In this document: positions 1 to 9,627 of the stretch, piece by piece
Numbering within the stretch: the first letter of the stretch is position 1
How the letters are laid out: each line of letters begins with the position of its first letter
Assembly (NCBI GenBank): GCA_937775265.1
Contig: CALKBV010000002.1
Location: 244,538-308,537, forward strand
DNA: 64,000 nt
Source: an uncultured Pseudomonadales bacterium
Lineage (GTDB): Bacteria; Pseudomonadota; Gammaproteobacteria; Pseudomonadales; Azotimanducaceae
Reading direction: 5' to 3'
Program-made: the position numbers and the translations under genes
Notes under the pieces: model-generated
The model's input: the letters and a program-made list of their open reading frames with translations, nothing else
Databases searched by the model: none
Told to the model about the DNA's origin: nothing

Positions 1-138
1 GCGCGCCTTCTTTCTTAAGCTAGTCATGTTGTCTACCGAAACTCCTCGGTAGTCAGCTATAACAGCAGAAAGGGCTTTGCTCGCTGTATCGTTCACCTCA
101 GCAACAATCGCCTGCTTTTCTTTAAGTCCTATTGGCAC
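1..138 (-). CDS. rplJ: 50S ribosomal protein L10, N-terminal part (cut by window edge)
   Basis: First 46 codons of ribosomal protein L10, which anchors the L7/L12 stalk on the large ribosomal subunit. The reading begins at a GTG (136-138) as [13 protein letters not shown] and continues with [25 protein letters not shown], the conserved L10 start. A GGAG ribosome binding site lies 9 bases before the GTG. It follows rplA as in the usual rplKAJL cluster; the rest of the gene lies outside the window. L10 normally represses its own message by binding the leader, so the structured spacer upstream is relevant. Confidence 0.93.
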   Translation of the reverse strand, partial: MPIGLKEKQAIVAEVNDTASKALSAVIADYRGVSVDNMTSLRKKAR

Positions 139-453
139 AGTTACGTACTCCCGACTTGTTTAAAATTGCTACAACCCGTCTGTCACACAGCTTGCAACGC
201 TACTCACGGCGATGGATTCAATTCCTGAATCGGGCTCACCGTCTGCGCAGGCTTTTCGTTTTAACCATCAACTCATTCGAGCATCCGGGCCTGCGGTCTT
301 TGACGAGTCAAGTGACCAAAGTCACTCGAACCCTTCAAAAGCTTAGAATTTCTTGAATTTTTCATCGAAAAAATTCCTAGAAATTCTTTGCCCCCGAGCG
401 TTAGCCGAGGGGTCCTTATTCTTTTCGAAGCGGGCCTTTCGGCTTCGCTTCGC
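139..453 (-). promoter_or_regulatory. rplA-rplJ spacer / L10 mRNA leader with hairpins
   Basis: A 315-base stretch without a gene between rplA and rplJ. It holds three inverted repeats: 426-432 with 446-452 (CGAAGCG/CGCTTCG) just after the rplA stop; a long interrupted one, 345-353 with 379-387 plus 356-362 with 369-375, giving about 16 pairs; and 311-316 with 321-326 around a CAAA loop. In related bacteria this spacer carries the rplJ promoter and the L10-binding leader; which hairpin does what here is inference. Confidence 0.6.
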
Positions 454-1149
454 TTACATTTCCAGTGAAGCCTGATCAATAGGGATACCAGCACCCATCG
501 TCGTCGACAGCACGACTTTCTTAACATAAGTACCTTTAGCGCTGGTTGGCTTCGCCTTTTTCAGGTCGGCAATCAACGCCTCTATGTTTTCCTTGATGGC
601 AGCAGGTTCAAATCCAACTTTCCCTATACCACCGTGAACAATACCGTTCTTGTCCGTTCTGTAGCGCACCTGGCCTGCCTTCGCATTCCTGACCGCTTCG
701 CCTACATCCATGGTGACCGTCCCAAGTCTTGGGTTTGGCATTAAACCACGCGGGCCAAGGACCTGACCCAATTGGCCAACGACTCTCATGCTATCTGGGG
801 TGGCAATTGCCACGTCAAAATTGAGTTCACCGCCTTTTACCGCCTCGGCAAGGTCATCCATACCAACAATGTCAGCACCAGCCGCACTTGCTTCATCGGC
901 TTTCTCACCCTGCGCAAAAACAGCTACGCGTACATCTTTGCCGGTTCCATTAGGAAGGACAGTTGCGCCTCGCACAACCTGGTCAGATTTCTTTGGGTCA
1001 ACCCCAAGGTTAATACTGATGTCGATTGATTCCTTGAACTTCACCGTTGACAGCTCAGTCAACAGGGTAACCGCCTCATCAATCGCGTAAAACCTGCCTT
1101 CCTCAACCTTTTCCTTGAAAGCCTTTGCTCTTTTCGTCAGCTTAGCCAT
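454..1149 (-). CDS. rplA: 50S ribosomal protein L1
   Basis: Ribosomal protein L1 (231 aa; family about 230-235), which binds 23S rRNA at the mobile L1 stalk and represses the rplKA message as a free protein. It opens [15 protein letters not shown] and carries the typical stretch [15 protein letters not shown] near residues 125-140. Its ATG overlaps the stop codon of rplK by one base (TAATG at 1147-1151), so the two are translationally coupled. Ordinary in every respect. Confidence 0.98.
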   Translation of the reverse strand: MAKLTKRAKAFKEKVEEGRFYAIDEAVTLLTELSTVKFKESIDISINLGVDPKKSDQVVRGATVLPNGTGKDVRVAVFAQGEKADEASAAGADIVGMDDLAEAVKGGELNFDVAIATPDSMRVVGQLGQVLGPRGLMPNPRLGTVTMDVGEAVRNAKAGQVRYRTDKNGIVHGGIGKVGFEPAAIKENIEALIADLKKAKPTSAKGTYVKKVVLSTTMGAGIPIDQASLEM

Positions 1150-1583
1150 TACACAACTCCCTCGGTCTCAATACCTGATGCGCGAGCGGTACCGGCAATC
1201 GTCCTGACCGCAGCATCCATATCTTTAGCCGTAAGGTCCGGCTGCTTGGTGGTCGCGATCTCCTCGAGTTGCGCCCGGGTAACCTTGCCAACCTTATTTA
1301 CATGAGGCTCTGGACTACCCTTAAGAATACCAGCGGCCTTCTTCAGCAGGACAGATGCCGGCGGCGTTTTCTTAATGAAAGTAAAACTCTTGTCGGCATA
1401 GACCGTAATCACGACGGGAACAGGCATACCTTGTTCCAGTGATTGAGTCTCGGCATTGAATGCCTTACAGAATTCCATGATGTTCACACCATGCTGTCCC
1501 AGCGCCGGGCCAACGGGTGGGCTTGGATTTGCCTGCCCTGCAGGAACCTGCAGTTTTATATAGGCGCTAACCTTCTTAGCCAT
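1149..1583 (-). CDS. rplK: 50S ribosomal protein L11
   Basis: Ribosomal protein L11 (144 aa), part of the GTPase-associated centre of the 50S subunit and needed for stringent-factor activation. The Pro-rich N-terminal segment [19 protein letters not shown] is diagnostic, and the C-terminal RNA-binding domain ends [14 protein letters not shown]. The start is placed at MAKKVSAY (1583), which has the family's N terminus and an AGGAG upstream; a longer reading to 1610 adds nine unconserved residues. It lies downstream of nusG with a 100-base gap and overlaps rplA by one base. Confidence 0.97.
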   Translation of the reverse strand: MAKKVSAYIKLQVPAGQANPSPPVGPALGQHGVNIMEFCKAFNAETQSLEQGMPVPVVITVYADKSFTFIKKTPPASVLLKKAAGILKGSPEPHVNKVGKVTRAQLEEIATTKQPDLTAKDMDAAVRTIAGTARASGIETEGVV

Positions 1584-1683
1584 TAGTTTTCTCCTCGGGT
1601 GCTGACGCATGACTCATTTCATGCTCCCCATAAATGACAGTTCCCGACTAAAGTCCCTGCCAGATTAAAATTCAGTTATAAAT

Positions 1684-2217
1684 CTAGCCTTTCTCTACCT
1701 GCCCGAAATCAAGCTCGACAGGCGTGGATCGACCGAAAATAGTTACCGCAACGTGCAGGCGGTTCTTCTCGTAATTAACCTCTTCAACCACTCCGCTAAA
1801 GTCGTTGAATGGGCCATCTACCACTCGAACCAGTTCGCCCGGTTCAAATACTGTCTTCGGCGTGGCATGCTCAGTACCGGCCTGCACTCGCTGAAGAATT
1901 GCAGCAGCTTCTGCGTCGCTAATCGGTGCGGGTTTATCCGTTTTTCCACCAATGAAACCCATTACACGCGGTGTTTCTTTCACCAGGTGCCATGTGTCGT
2001 CACCAAGTTCCATCTCAATAAGCACATAACCGGGGAAAAACTTTCGCTCGCTGCGGCGCTTCTTTCCGGCTCTCATCTCGACTACTTCTTCTGCCGGCAC
2101 GATCACTTCACCGAATTTTTCAGCGAATCCGGAAAGCTCAATCCGCTCTCCCAACACGCGCATCACCTGCTTCTCGTATCCCGAGTAAGCGTGCACCACA
2201 TACCAGCGTTTACTCAA
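1684..2217 (-). CDS. nusG: Transcription termination/antitermination protein NusG
   Basis: NusG (177 aa, usual length) rides on RNA polymerase, suppresses pausing, and links it to Rho or to ribosomal protein S10. The N-terminal NGN domain starts [15 protein letters not shown] and includes [12 protein letters not shown]; the C-terminal KOW domain (about residues 125-175) contains [18 protein letters not shown]. It sits ten bases after secE and upstream of rplKAJ, the standard bacterial arrangement. Confidence 0.98.
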   Translation of the reverse strand: MSKRWYVVHAYSGYEKQVMRVLGERIELSGFAEKFGEVIVPAEEVVEMRAGKKRRSERKFFPGYVLIEMELGDDTWHLVKETPRVMGFIGGKTDKPAPISDAEAAAILQRVQAGTEHATPKTVFEPGELVRVVDGPFNDFSGVVEEVNYEKNRLHVAVTIFGRSTPVELDFGQVEKG

Positions 2218-2227
2218 CTTCTACTCC

Positions 2228-2596
2228 CTAACCAATTACGCCCCGGACGCCCCAACTTAAACTTGAGTCCAGCGCCCAGAGAATCAACGCCACAAGAATC
2301 ACTACACCCACCACAATCAACGTGGTCTGCGTTGTTTCCTGCGTTGTAGGCCAAACAACTTTTCTGACTTCTACTCGCGCTTCCTTGGCGAGGTTCCATG
2401 CCCATGCTCCGTTCTTGGTCTGCAACGCAACACCTACTGCAAACGCAGCCACCAGAACGCCCGCGAGCGCGCGGAACAAAGGCTCAATCGCAGCATAGTA
2501 AGAGTTGGCATATATGCCGCCTCCTACTATAGCCAGCACCACCAGCCATTTCAGGCTGTCCAGTTGATACTCACCCGCTTCAGCTTTGCTACTCAT
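2228..2596 (-). CDS. secE: Preprotein translocase subunit SecE
   Basis: SecE (122 aa) clamps SecY in the inner-membrane protein translocase. It has the three-helix architecture of gammaproteobacterial SecE: hydrophobic segments near residues 17-35, 41-58 and 92-110. The conserved amphipathic motif EVRKVVWPTTQETTQTT precedes the last helix. It lies between tRNA-Trp and nusG on the minus strand, as in pseudomonads, and is likely co-transcribed with both. Confidence 0.96.
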   Translation of the reverse strand: MSSKAEAGEYQLDSLKWLVVLAIVGGGIYANSYYAAIEPLFRALAGVLVAAFAVGVALQTKNGAWAWNLAKEARVEVRKVVWPTTQETTQTTLIVVGVVILVALILWALDSSLSWGVRGVIG

Positions 2597-2645
2597 CTAT
2601 CAAACTTTTCTCGAATTCCTGCCCCCTTACGGGAACCGAAGCATG

Positions 2646-2721
<76 letters not shown>

Positions 2722-2764
2722 AGTGCTTCGTTTATGTTTCGGTTGGGATTAGCGAATAGCTATG

Positions 2765-3955
2765 CTATTCACTAATCTTCGTTACTACACCTGCACCAAC
2801 TGTCCGACCACCTTCTCGAATAGCAAAACGCTGGCCTTCTTCCATCGCGATCGGGGCAATCAGCTCAACCGCCATCGTCACGTTATCACCAGGCATCACC
2901 ATCTCGGTACCTTCAGGTAACTCACAAGACCCTGTGACATCTGTCGTCTCAAAGAAGAACTGTGGCTTGTAGCCTTTGAAGAATGGCGTATGACGACCAC
3001 CTTCATCTTTCGACAAGACGTAAACCTCACCTTCAAAATGCGTATGCGGCGTGATTGACCCCGGCGCCGCCAGTACCTGACCGCGCTCTACTTCTTCTCG
3101 CTTGGTACCGCGAAGCAAAACACCAACGTTCTCGCCTGCACGACCTTCGTCAAGCAGCTTGCGGAACATCTCTACACCCGTACAAGTCGTCTTCTGCGTA
3201 TCCTGGATACCAACGATCTCAAGCTCCGCGCCCACCTTTACAATACCGCGACCAATTCGACCCGTGACAACGGTGCCACGACCTGAGATCGAAAATACGT
3301 CTTCAATCGGCATCAAAAATGGTCGGTCAACATCTCGCGTAGGCTCCGGAATATAAGAATCCAAAGTCTCTACCAGCTTAACAATCGCCGGCGCACCAAT
3401 CTCTGAATCGTCACCTTCCAGCGCTTTCAGCGCACTACCGATAACGATCGGCGTGTCGTCGCCCGGAAAATCGTACTGGTCAAGTAGCTCTCGTACTTCC
3501 ATTTCAACCAGCTCTACCAGCTCTTCGTCATCAACCATGTCCGCTTTGTTCAGGAACACAATGATGTAAGGAACACCCACCTGCTTCGACAGCAGAATGT
3601 GCTCTCGTGTCTGGGGCATCGGACCATCAGCTGCTGAACAGACCAGAATCGCACCGTCCATCTGCGCCGCACCCGTGATCATGTTCTTCACATAATCAGC
3701 GTGACCAGGACAGTCTACATGTGCGTAGTGCCGGTTCGGCGAATCATACTCAACGTGTGAAGTCGAAATAGTGATACCACGCTCTCTTTCTTCAGGCGCA
3801 TTATCAATTGCGTCAAACGCCTGGAACTCGCCTCCCCATGTCTCTGCACAGACCTTGGTAATCGCCGCTGTCAGCGTCGTCTTACCATGGTCAACGTGAC
3901 CAATGGTTCCTACATTTACGTGCGGCTTTGTCCGCTCAAATTTTTCTTTGGACAT
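2765..3955 (-). CDS. tuf: Elongation factor Tu
   Basis: EF-Tu (396 aa) delivers aminoacyl-tRNA to the ribosome as a GTP complex. The G motifs are all present: GHVDHGKT near residues 19-26, DCPGH near 81-85, NKAD near 136-139 and SALKAL near 174. The effector segment has the usual ERERGITI. The gene is preceded by tRNA-Tyr, tRNA-Gly and tRNA-Thr, as for tufB of enteric bacteria and pseudomonads, and is probably read from the promoter before tRNA-Tyr. No second copy next to fusA can be checked here. Confidence 0.98.
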   Translation of the reverse strand: MSKEKFERTKPHVNVGTIGHVDHGKTTLTAAITKVCAETWGGEFQAFDAIDNAPEERERGITISTSHVEYDSPNRHYAHVDCPGHADYVKNMITGAAQMDGAILVCSAADGPMPQTREHILLSKQVGVPYIIVFLNKADMVDDEELVELVEMEVRELLDQYDFPGDDTPIVIGSALKALEGDDSEIGAPAIVKLVETLDSYIPEPTRDVDRPFLMPIEDVFSISGRGTVVTGRIGRGIVKVGAELEIVGIQDTQKTTCTGVEMFRKLLDEGRAGENVGVLLRGTKREEVERGQVLAAPGSITPHTHFEGEVYVLSKDEGGRHTPFFKGYKPQFFFETTDVTGSCELPEGTEMVMPGDNVTMAVELIAPIAMEEGQRFAIREGGRTVGAGVVTKISE

Positions 3956-4019
3956 TCCAGCCCTCTCCTTACTATGACACCTGAATTGATATGAAAACCC
4001 AGTATTCGCCGGTTATTAG

Positions 4020-4095
<76 letters not shown>

Positions 4096-4118
4096 GTGTA
4101 AATATTTCTCCTTCTCTA

Positions 4119-4192
<74 letters not shown>

Positions 4193-4232
4193 CAATCCTG
4201 CTGTTAATAACGTTCCTAGATCCATCCCACCT

Positions 4233-4316
4233 TGGTGGAGGGGGGTGGATTCGAACCACCGAAGCTTACGCGTCAGATTTACAGTCTGATCCCTTTGGCC
4301 ACTCGGGAACCCCTCC
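4233..4316 (-). tRNA. tyrU: tRNA-Tyr (GTA anticodon)
   Basis: An 84-base tRNA with the long variable arm of bacterial tRNA-Tyr. The acceptor GGAGGGG pairs with CCCCTCC, the anticodon loop CTGTAAA has anticodon GTA, and CCA is encoded. It is the first gene after its own promoter. Confidence 0.97.
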
Positions 4317-4331
4317 AAAAAGAGGCGCTAG

Positions 4332-4360
4332 ATTCTGCCTTCGAGTCTAGTGCTTGTCAA
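4332..4360 (-). promoter_or_regulatory. Sigma-70 promoter of tRNA-Tyr-Gly-Thr-tuf
   Basis: On the minus strand a perfect -35 TTGACA (4355-4360) is followed after 17 bases by CAGAAT (4332-4337), 15 bases before the tRNA-Tyr 5' end. It lies just after a terminator-like hairpin that ends the upstream tRNA-Thr(TGT) unit, which makes tuf's tRNA cluster a separate transcription unit. Confidence 0.7.
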
Positions 4361-4460
4361 ATCTAATTTTCCGAAAAACCTGATTAATATACGTTTTTCG
4401 TCAAACTGCTCATAATATTCCTGAGCTGATATCTCTAATTGTTGTTTTGCCGGTTTAATC

Positions 4461-4490
4461 GACAAAAAAAGCACCACCGGGTGCCTTTTG
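4461..4490 (-). terminator. Terminator after tRNA-Thr(TGT)
   Basis: Read on the minus strand, GCACC-CGGT-GGTGC is flanked by A's on the left and by a run of seven T's (complement of 4464-4470). A strong intrinsic terminator shape, about 45 bases after tRNA-Thr(TGT). Confidence 0.75.
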
Positions 4491-4535
4491 AAATATATTT
4501 CGCTAAACCTAGGGCAGTAACACTGCTACAAAATC

Positions 4536-4611
4536 TGGTGCCGCCACCAAGAGTCGAACTCGGGACCTACTGATTACAAATCAGTTGCTCTACCAACTGA
4601 GCTATAGCGGC
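4536..4611 (-). tRNA. thrU: tRNA-Thr (TGT anticodon)
   Basis: A 76-base cloverleaf with encoded CCA. The acceptor is GCCGCTA with TGGCGGC (one G-T pair), and the anticodon loop TTTGTAA has anticodon TGT. It is separated from tRNA-Tyr by 219 bases that hold a terminator and a new promoter. Confidence 0.96.
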
Positions 4612-4626
4612 GCAAAACTTTTAAAA

Positions 4627-4653
4627 ACAATAAGTTAAGGCGGATTTTGTCAA
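4627..4653 (-). promoter_or_regulatory. Possible promoter of tRNA-Thr(TGT)
   Basis: A consensus TTGACA (4648-4653, minus strand) is followed by TATTGT (4627-4632) at a short 15-base spacing. It lies 15 bases before the tRNA. The -35 is clear; the -10 is uncertain. Confidence 0.4.
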
Positions 4654-4740
4654 TGGCCAAATAAGCCAGCCTCAGGAGCGAGCGGATTGTATGCGATTGT
4701 GACGCCGCTATCAATTACAATGGCACTTAATGTGAGACTG

Positions 4741-5463
4741 CTACTCATTCATACAGCCAGTTTCTGTCACTTCAACCTCAATAAATTCGGCAATGATCTC
4801 TGAAAGCAGTACTTCAGGGAATATTTCCTGACTAATCTGAACCCAGTAGCCCCGGTTGACTCTCGGTATAACTTTCACAAGTGCGTCGTAACCCTGATCG
4901 ATAAGTCCCTGTCGATAATTCTCAGCTGCACCATCGGAGGAGAAGACTCCCAATGATATTCCCTGAGCATCCACTCCCTTGGTAATGACGAAGCTATCGA
5001 TATCTCGGGATTTAAGCTCACGATGCCTGCGAAATACTTCTTGCCGAGAACCCAGGGGAGGCATCACAACCCTGTAATCAGATTCTCCGGTGGGCTTATC
5101 AACAGCGGTCATCTCTACGATGTACCCAATAGCCTTTAACCGTTCAGCGACATCCCGTGCCGAGACGATATTTTCGAAAGGTCCCAAACCCATGCAGGAC
5201 TTAAGTTCATCCGCCGCAGCCACCAGCGTGGGCTGTTCCATCACCGCCACCAAAGTCGATTTATTGCCAGGCCGACTGTCTTCCAATAGAAACAGCGCCC
5301 TGCTGCCTTTTTGCTCAAAGCCAGAACCCCAGGGACCCGTGTCTTTAAACACATTTTCGCCAGTATTGCCGGTCGCGCCCACCCGGGATGTCACGGCGCC
5401 ACTTAGGTTCAGTGCCATATAAGCGAGGTTAGCGAGCAACAAGGAGTAAAAAATCCATTTCAT
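4741..5463 (-). CDS. SPOR-domain membrane protein
   Basis: A 240-aa protein with an N-terminal membrane anchor (residues 4-22, KWIFYSLLLANLAYMAL) and a periplasmic part. Near residues 165-215 it carries ISLGVFSSDGAAENYRQGLIDQGYDALVKV, a typical SPOR fold signature; such domains bind denuded glycan strands at the septum. The segment around CMGLGPF may be a second, degenerate copy. Its ATG overlaps the birA stop by four bases. In pseudomonads a similar gene lies after birA and coaX; here coaX is missing. The exact role is unknown. Confidence 0.8.
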   Translation of the reverse strand: MKWIFYSLLLANLAYMALNLSGAVTSRVGATGNTGENVFKDTGPWGSGFEQKGSRALFLLEDSRPGNKSTLVAVMEQPTLVAAADELKSCMGLGPFENIVSARDVAERLKAIGYIVEMTAVDKPTGESDYRVVMPPLGSRQEVFRRHRELKSRDIDSFVITKGVDAQGISLGVFSSDGAAENYRQGLIDQGYDALVKVIPRVNRGYWVQISQEIFPEVLLSEIIAEFIEVEVTETGCMNE

Positions 5464-6407
5464 GTTCTGGCGACCGGCCTCACACTGACTTCTCCCGAAT
5501 TGTGTACTTCCAGGCCCGTCCCGGTTCGCAACAACAAATTACCCTGCTGATCAACGCCGCTATCGATTCCAGATATTATCTCGCTGCCGCGAATAACGTT
5601 GACCTGCTGTCCCGTATAGAGATTATATTCACTCCACTTCTCCGCAAAGGAATCAAACCCTACATCCTCGAAAGTCTGGATTGCATTCACTATCCTCCCG
5701 CCAAGCGCCCCAAGCAAAATGTTGCGCGGCATCTCCAGCTGAGAGCTGATAGCACTCCAGGGCTGATCAATGCTCAAGGATTCCTCCAGGTTGAGCGCAA
5801 GATTTAGGCCCACGCCTGCAACCAAACCGATACCACCAGTATCAGAAGCGCGGAGTTCCAGGAGTATTCCTCCAAGCTTTCCTCCGCCTAACAGAATGTC
5901 ATTTGGCCATTTTAGACCAACCCGCTCCAAGCCCATGGCACGAAGAACATCCACCACCACCATGCCGACAACCAGCGATAGCCCACCCAGTTCCGACAAC
6001 TGGCGGCCGATGAATCGACCGTATGTCAGGTAAACATTCCTGCCAAAGGGTGAGATCCATCGCCTGCCACGCCTACCTTTGCCCGCGGTCTGCATCTCTG
6101 CGGCACATAAAATCGCGGTGCTTTGGCTTTCAACGAGCCTTTGCATCACTACATCATTTGTTGATTGCGTCACCCGGTGGATCTCCAGATCCAATGTCGA
6201 CATCTGCAACTCCGAAACCAAATGCTGCAATTCGGTGCGAATGGCGCCTTCGTCCAGAAGCTCCATCCCATGATTTAGCGTTAAAACTGAACCCTGCCTG
6301 GTATAAGGAACACCAATACCGTCGAGAAAACCCAGCAATTCAAGCGTTGAATTCACCGGGTTACCAGCGATCAATTTCTCAAATTCAGGATGTGTGCTTT
6401 TAATCAT
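5460..6407 (-). CDS. birA: Biotin--protein ligase BirA (degenerate N-terminal HTH)
   Basis: Biotin-[acetyl-CoA-carboxylase] ligase (315 aa), which makes biotinyl-AMP and attaches biotin to AccB. The catalytic core is intact: AGKGRRGRRW (108-117), KWPND (166-170) and KLGGIL (177-182), followed by the C-terminal SH3-like domain. The first 60 residues, which in bifunctional BirA form a winged helix with a S-R-A-A-V-W-K recognition helix, keep the wing (RQGSVLTLNHGMELLDEGAI) but no recognisable recognition helix. Only about 80 bases separate the start from tRNA-Ile, so no longer form fits. Repressor function is therefore doubtful; ligase function is not. Confidence 0.93.
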   Translation of the reverse strand: MIKSTHPEFEKLIAGNPVNSTLELLGFLDGIGVPYTRQGSVLTLNHGMELLDEGAIRTELQHLVSELQMSTLDLEIHRVTQSTNDVVMQRLVESQSTAILCAAEMQTAGKGRRGRRWISPFGRNVYLTYGRFIGRQLSELGGLSLVVGMVVVDVLRAMGLERVGLKWPNDILLGGGKLGGILLELRASDTGGIGLVAGVGLNLALNLEESLSIDQPWSAISSQLEMPRNILLGALGGRIVNAIQTFEDVGFDSFAEKWSEYNLYTGQQVNVIRGSEIISGIDSGVDQQGNLLLRTGTGLEVHNSGEVSVRPVART

Positions 6408-6416
6408 TAAGGTCGT

Positions 6417-6444
6417 TTGTAAAAAGTAACGCTCTGCGTATAAT
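6417..6444 (+). promoter_or_regulatory. Promoter of tRNA-Ile/tRNA-Ala
   Basis: TTGTAA (6417-6422), a 16-base spacer, then a perfect TATAAT (6439-6444), followed by a GC-rich discriminator ACGCGCCC of the kind found at stringently controlled stable RNA promoters. It is 45 bases before tRNA-Ile, showing that this tRNA pair has its own promoter. Confidence 0.72.
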
Positions 6445-6489
6445 ACGCGCCCTCAACCGGATGCAAAGCATCGGGTTAGAAACTTACCC

Positions 6490-6566
<77 letters not shown>

Positions 6567-6617
6567 GGTAAGGACCCAGATCTTGTGCGAGTTTAATGAA
6601 ACTCGCCAAGTGACCTT

Positions 6618-6693
6618 GGGGCCATAGCTCAGCTGGGAGAGCGCCTGCCTTGCACGCAGGAGGTCGGCGGTTCGATCCCGCCTGGCTCCACCA
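6618..6693 (+). tRNA. alaT: tRNA-Ala (TGC anticodon)
   Basis: A 76-base cloverleaf with encoded CCA. The acceptor is GGGGCCA/TGGCTCC, and the anticodon loop TTGCACG has anticodon TGC. It lies 51 bases after tRNA-Ile, as in a classical rRNA spacer, but is followed directly by a terminator. Confidence 0.97.
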
Positions 6694-6730
6694 ACAAAAA
6701 AAAGGGATGCAAATGCATCCCTTTTTTTTG
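6694..6730. terminator. Bidirectional terminator between tRNA-Ala and tyrS
   Basis: GGGATGCA (6704-6711) and TGCATCCC (6714-6721), flanked by eight A's on the left and eight T's on the right, so it can stop transcription from both directions. It serves the tRNA pair (+) and tyrS (-). Confidence 0.9.
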
Positions 6731-6744
6731 CTCGTAGCAAGCCG

Positions 6745-8032
6745 CTAGCGGCCAAGGACCAGAAGATGGTGATGCTTTTTGCCTTTTTGAATGACAAAAA
6801 AGCGACCGAATAGCGCGCCTTCGTTAGTTAGCGTCAAATCAACATCAACCTGCTTCTCTCCATTGACTGAGACGCTGTTTCCCTGAATCAGCTTTCTGGC
6901 CTGACCGGCGGTAACTTCTCCTTTTGGCGTCACAGCAAGACCAGACGACACCAGCACATCAACCAAAGCAACGTTACCGGACGCTGTTGAGGATGGCATA
7001 CCATCCTGCGCAAGTTGCTCTAGATCTTCTTTCGCAAGCTCGTTCAAACTGTTGCTAAATAGCGCAGCGGTAATCCTCTCTGCAGCGTTCAACCCTGTTT
7101 CACCATGCACAAGCCTCGTGATTTCCCTTGCAAGTGCTACCTGTGCTGTTCTTTGGCCCGGGTCTGAATCATGCGATTTCGCCAACACACCTAATTCAAT
7201 CTCCGATAAAAAGGTGAATATCTTGAGGTAGTTGATCACTTCTGAATCTGCTGCATTAATCCAAAACTGGTAGAAACTAAACGGCGATGTCATTTCCGGG
7301 TTCAGCCAGATGGCCCCGCCGGAACTCTTCCCAAACTTTGTGCCGTCTGATTTTGTAACCAGAGGATAGGTTATTGCGTACGCTTGCTTGCTCTCCATCC
7401 TGCGAACAAGATCGATACCCGCCGTAATATTACCCCACTGATCACTACCGCCCATTTGAATGGTGCAATCATACTGACGATTCAACACAACAAAATCGTA
7501 GGACTGAAGAATCATGTAGCTGAATTCAGTGTAACTGATACCCTGCGAGTCATCCTCGATTCGGCGTCGCACCGATTCCTTCTGTATCATCGCATTCACA
7601 GAAAAATATTTACCAATATCGCGCAGATAATCAATAACCGACAAACTCTTCGTCCAGTCAGCATTATTGACCACCACCGCTGAAGTTTCTCCACAGTCGA
7701 AGTCAAGAAAGCGACTCGCCTGTGCTCGAATTTTCGCCAGTTTTCGTTCAACAACTTCAGCAGACTGTAGCTCTCTCTCACTATCACGACCGCCGGGGTC
7801 TCCTATCATCCCTGTAGCGCCACCAACCAGGAGCAAAGGTCTATGACCAGCCAACTGAAACCGTCTAAGTGCCAAGAGAGGCACCAAGTTGCCAACCTGC
7901 AGACTGTCTGCGGTCGGATCGAACCCGCAATAAACCGTTCTGATCGCCAGAATCCAGATGGTTTTTCAACTCCTCGTTCGCACTCAATTGCGCGACAAGC
8001 CCTAACCCCTGCAACTGTTCAATAATGTTCAT
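6745..8032 (-). CDS. tyrS: Tyrosyl-tRNA synthetase, apparent 1-nt frameshift near the 5' end
   Basis: Class I tyrosyl-tRNA synthetase (about 428 aa if repaired), charging tRNA-Tyr. The start MNIIEQLQGLGLVAQLS reads from the ATG at 8032 and runs to HLDSGDQ. The next family residues, TVYCGFDPTADSLQVGNLVPLL, are one frame away, so an extra base lies at about 7938-7940 (an AA pair on the gene strand). The total length, 1288 bases, is 3n+1. Downstream the enzyme is complete: LVTKSDGTKFGKSSGG holds the KMSKS-like signature, and a C-terminal S4-like domain is present. The gene is essential, so a sequencing error is the likeliest explanation; a real break would need a second synthetase elsewhere. Confidence 0.88.
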
Positions 8033-8289
8033 TTAATAACCACTAGTTCTAACAAACTCCATCTGTATGGACACCTGGGTATCGGTGCCAGTCCTTAATA
8101 CGCGCGCAACATACCGTATACCACAGCAAATTCAAGCAAGCCTCAATCGGCGAAGCGACCATTTGGCTCATTTTCGACTGATCTCGCCCTCATCCAACAG
8201 TGAAAGCTTCCATTATTTCTTTATATTTTATATGGTTAGCGTTAGCTTCTCAGACTTGACCGTAGAAAAACACTCTACATTCGGCTTTT

Positions 8290-9627
8290 ATGCATCGTTA
8301 TCCTAAATCACATGTGAAAGTCGCCCTGTTATTCACCGCAATCTTGGCGATCTTGATTACTGCATTGCCTGCCGACCAGAGCCAATCGCCCTCTGATGCA
8401 CCGGTTTCCCTGCAACTGGAAGTAACTGAAACCGCTGATTTTGTCAGCGCTGACGAACTGCCGGTAAAACAGGAGCAGATGGAGGCCAGCAACAGTCGCT
8501 GGATCAACATGACCATCCAACCAGGCGATAACCTCGCGCGTATTTTTAAGCGAAACAAGCTGTCTGCCGCAGACCTACAAAATATCGTTAATTTGGGAAA
8601 ACCAGTTTCGTCACTCAGGAAAATACTCCCCGGACAGAAACTTGGTTTCAAGATCACATCCAGCGGTGAGCTTCTTGCCATCCGATACAAAAAGAATGCT
8701 CTCGATACGCTGTTGATTCAAAGACAAGACCAGAGCTTCGTTGCCAGCTGGCTGTCTGCGACGCCAGAAACGATAGTCGCCTTTGAATCAGCAAAAATCA
8801 CAAAAGAAAACCCTTCCCTCTATCATGCCGGAAAGGCCGCAGGGCTATCCGACAATATCATCATGAAGCTCAGCCACATCTATCAGTGGGACATCAGTTT
8901 TGCACTGGACCTTCGGGCCGGGGATTCGTTTAGCCTGATGTTCGAAGAGATCTATGTTGACGGCGAACTCGTCAAGGAAGGCAATATCATCGCCGCTGTT
9001 TTTACCAATATGGGTAAACGTCACGAAGCAGTAAAGTACACCGATATAGAGGGCCACTCCGACTACTACACCCCTGAAGGTCTCAGTATGCGTAAGGCTT
9101 TTCTAAGAGACCCGGTGCATTTTTCCCATGTGAGCTCCTCATTCAACCTGCGCCGCTTGCATCCAATTCACAAGAAGGTAATGCCTCACCGCGGAATTGA
9201 TTACGCTGCGAAACGAGGTACACCTGTGTTGGCTTCCGGTGATGGTAAAGTCACTATTCGAAGACAAAACAACGCATCAGGTAAGTACATCGTTATTCAG
9301 CACGGAGAGCAATACACAACTAAATACCTCCACCTGTCGGCGTTTGGCAAGGGCATCAAGCCTGGCAAGTCGGTCAAACAAGGGCAGACAATTGGCTACG
9401 TCGGTGCTACCGGGTGGGCGACTGCGCCACACCTGCACTACGAGTTCCTGGTCACCGGCGTGCATCGCAACCCCAAGACCGTATCATTGCCAAAAGCATT
9501 GCCCATCGCCAAGGACGAGCTGGAAAGGTTCAGGAATAGTGTGTCGCCAATACTGGCTCGACTAGAATCTATTTCAGGCAAGGGGTACGCGTCGCTAGCC
9601 CCAGGTGATCGCTCAAATGGCGGCTAG
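8290..9627 (+). CDS. M23 family murein DD-endopeptidase (MepM-like)
   Basis: A periplasmic, membrane-anchored zinc peptidase (445 aa) that cuts peptidoglycan cross-links. It has an N-terminal membrane segment (8-28), a LysM/OapA-like domain (about 71-123, with [18 protein letters not shown]), a middle domain, and a C-terminal M23 (lysostaphin-type) domain. Zinc ligands are visible as H300-x3-D304 (HRGID) and H381-L-H383. It diverges from tyrS, as in pseudomonads. Its TAG stop overlaps the erpA stop by four bases (CTAG, 9624-9627). The usual neighbour anmK is missing. Confidence 0.92.
   Translation: MHRYPKSHVKVALLFTAILAILITALPADQSQSPSDAPVSLQLEVTETADFVSADELPVKQEQMEASNSRWINMTIQPGDNLARIFKRNKLSAADLQNIVNLGKPVSSLRKILPGQKLGFKITSSGELLAIRYKKNALDTLLIQRQDQSFVASWLSATPETIVAFESAKITKENPSLYHAGKAAGLSDNIIMKLSHIYQWDISFALDLRAGDSFSLMFEEIYVDGELVKEGNIIAAVFTNMGKRHEAVKYTDIEGHSDYYTPEGLSMRKAFLRDPVHFSHVSSSFNLRRLHPIHKKVMPHRGIDYAAKRGTPVLASGDGKVTIRRQNNASGKYIVIQHGEQYTTKYLHLSAFGKGIKPGKSVKQGQTIGYVGATGWATAPHLHYEFLVTGVHRNPKTVSLPKALPIAKDELERFRNSVSPILARLESISGKGYASLAPGDRSNGG

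Noticed and set aside
1753-2349. 198-codon open frame antisense to nusG/secE
   Set aside because: Overlaps two certain core genes on the other strand; no recognisable domain.
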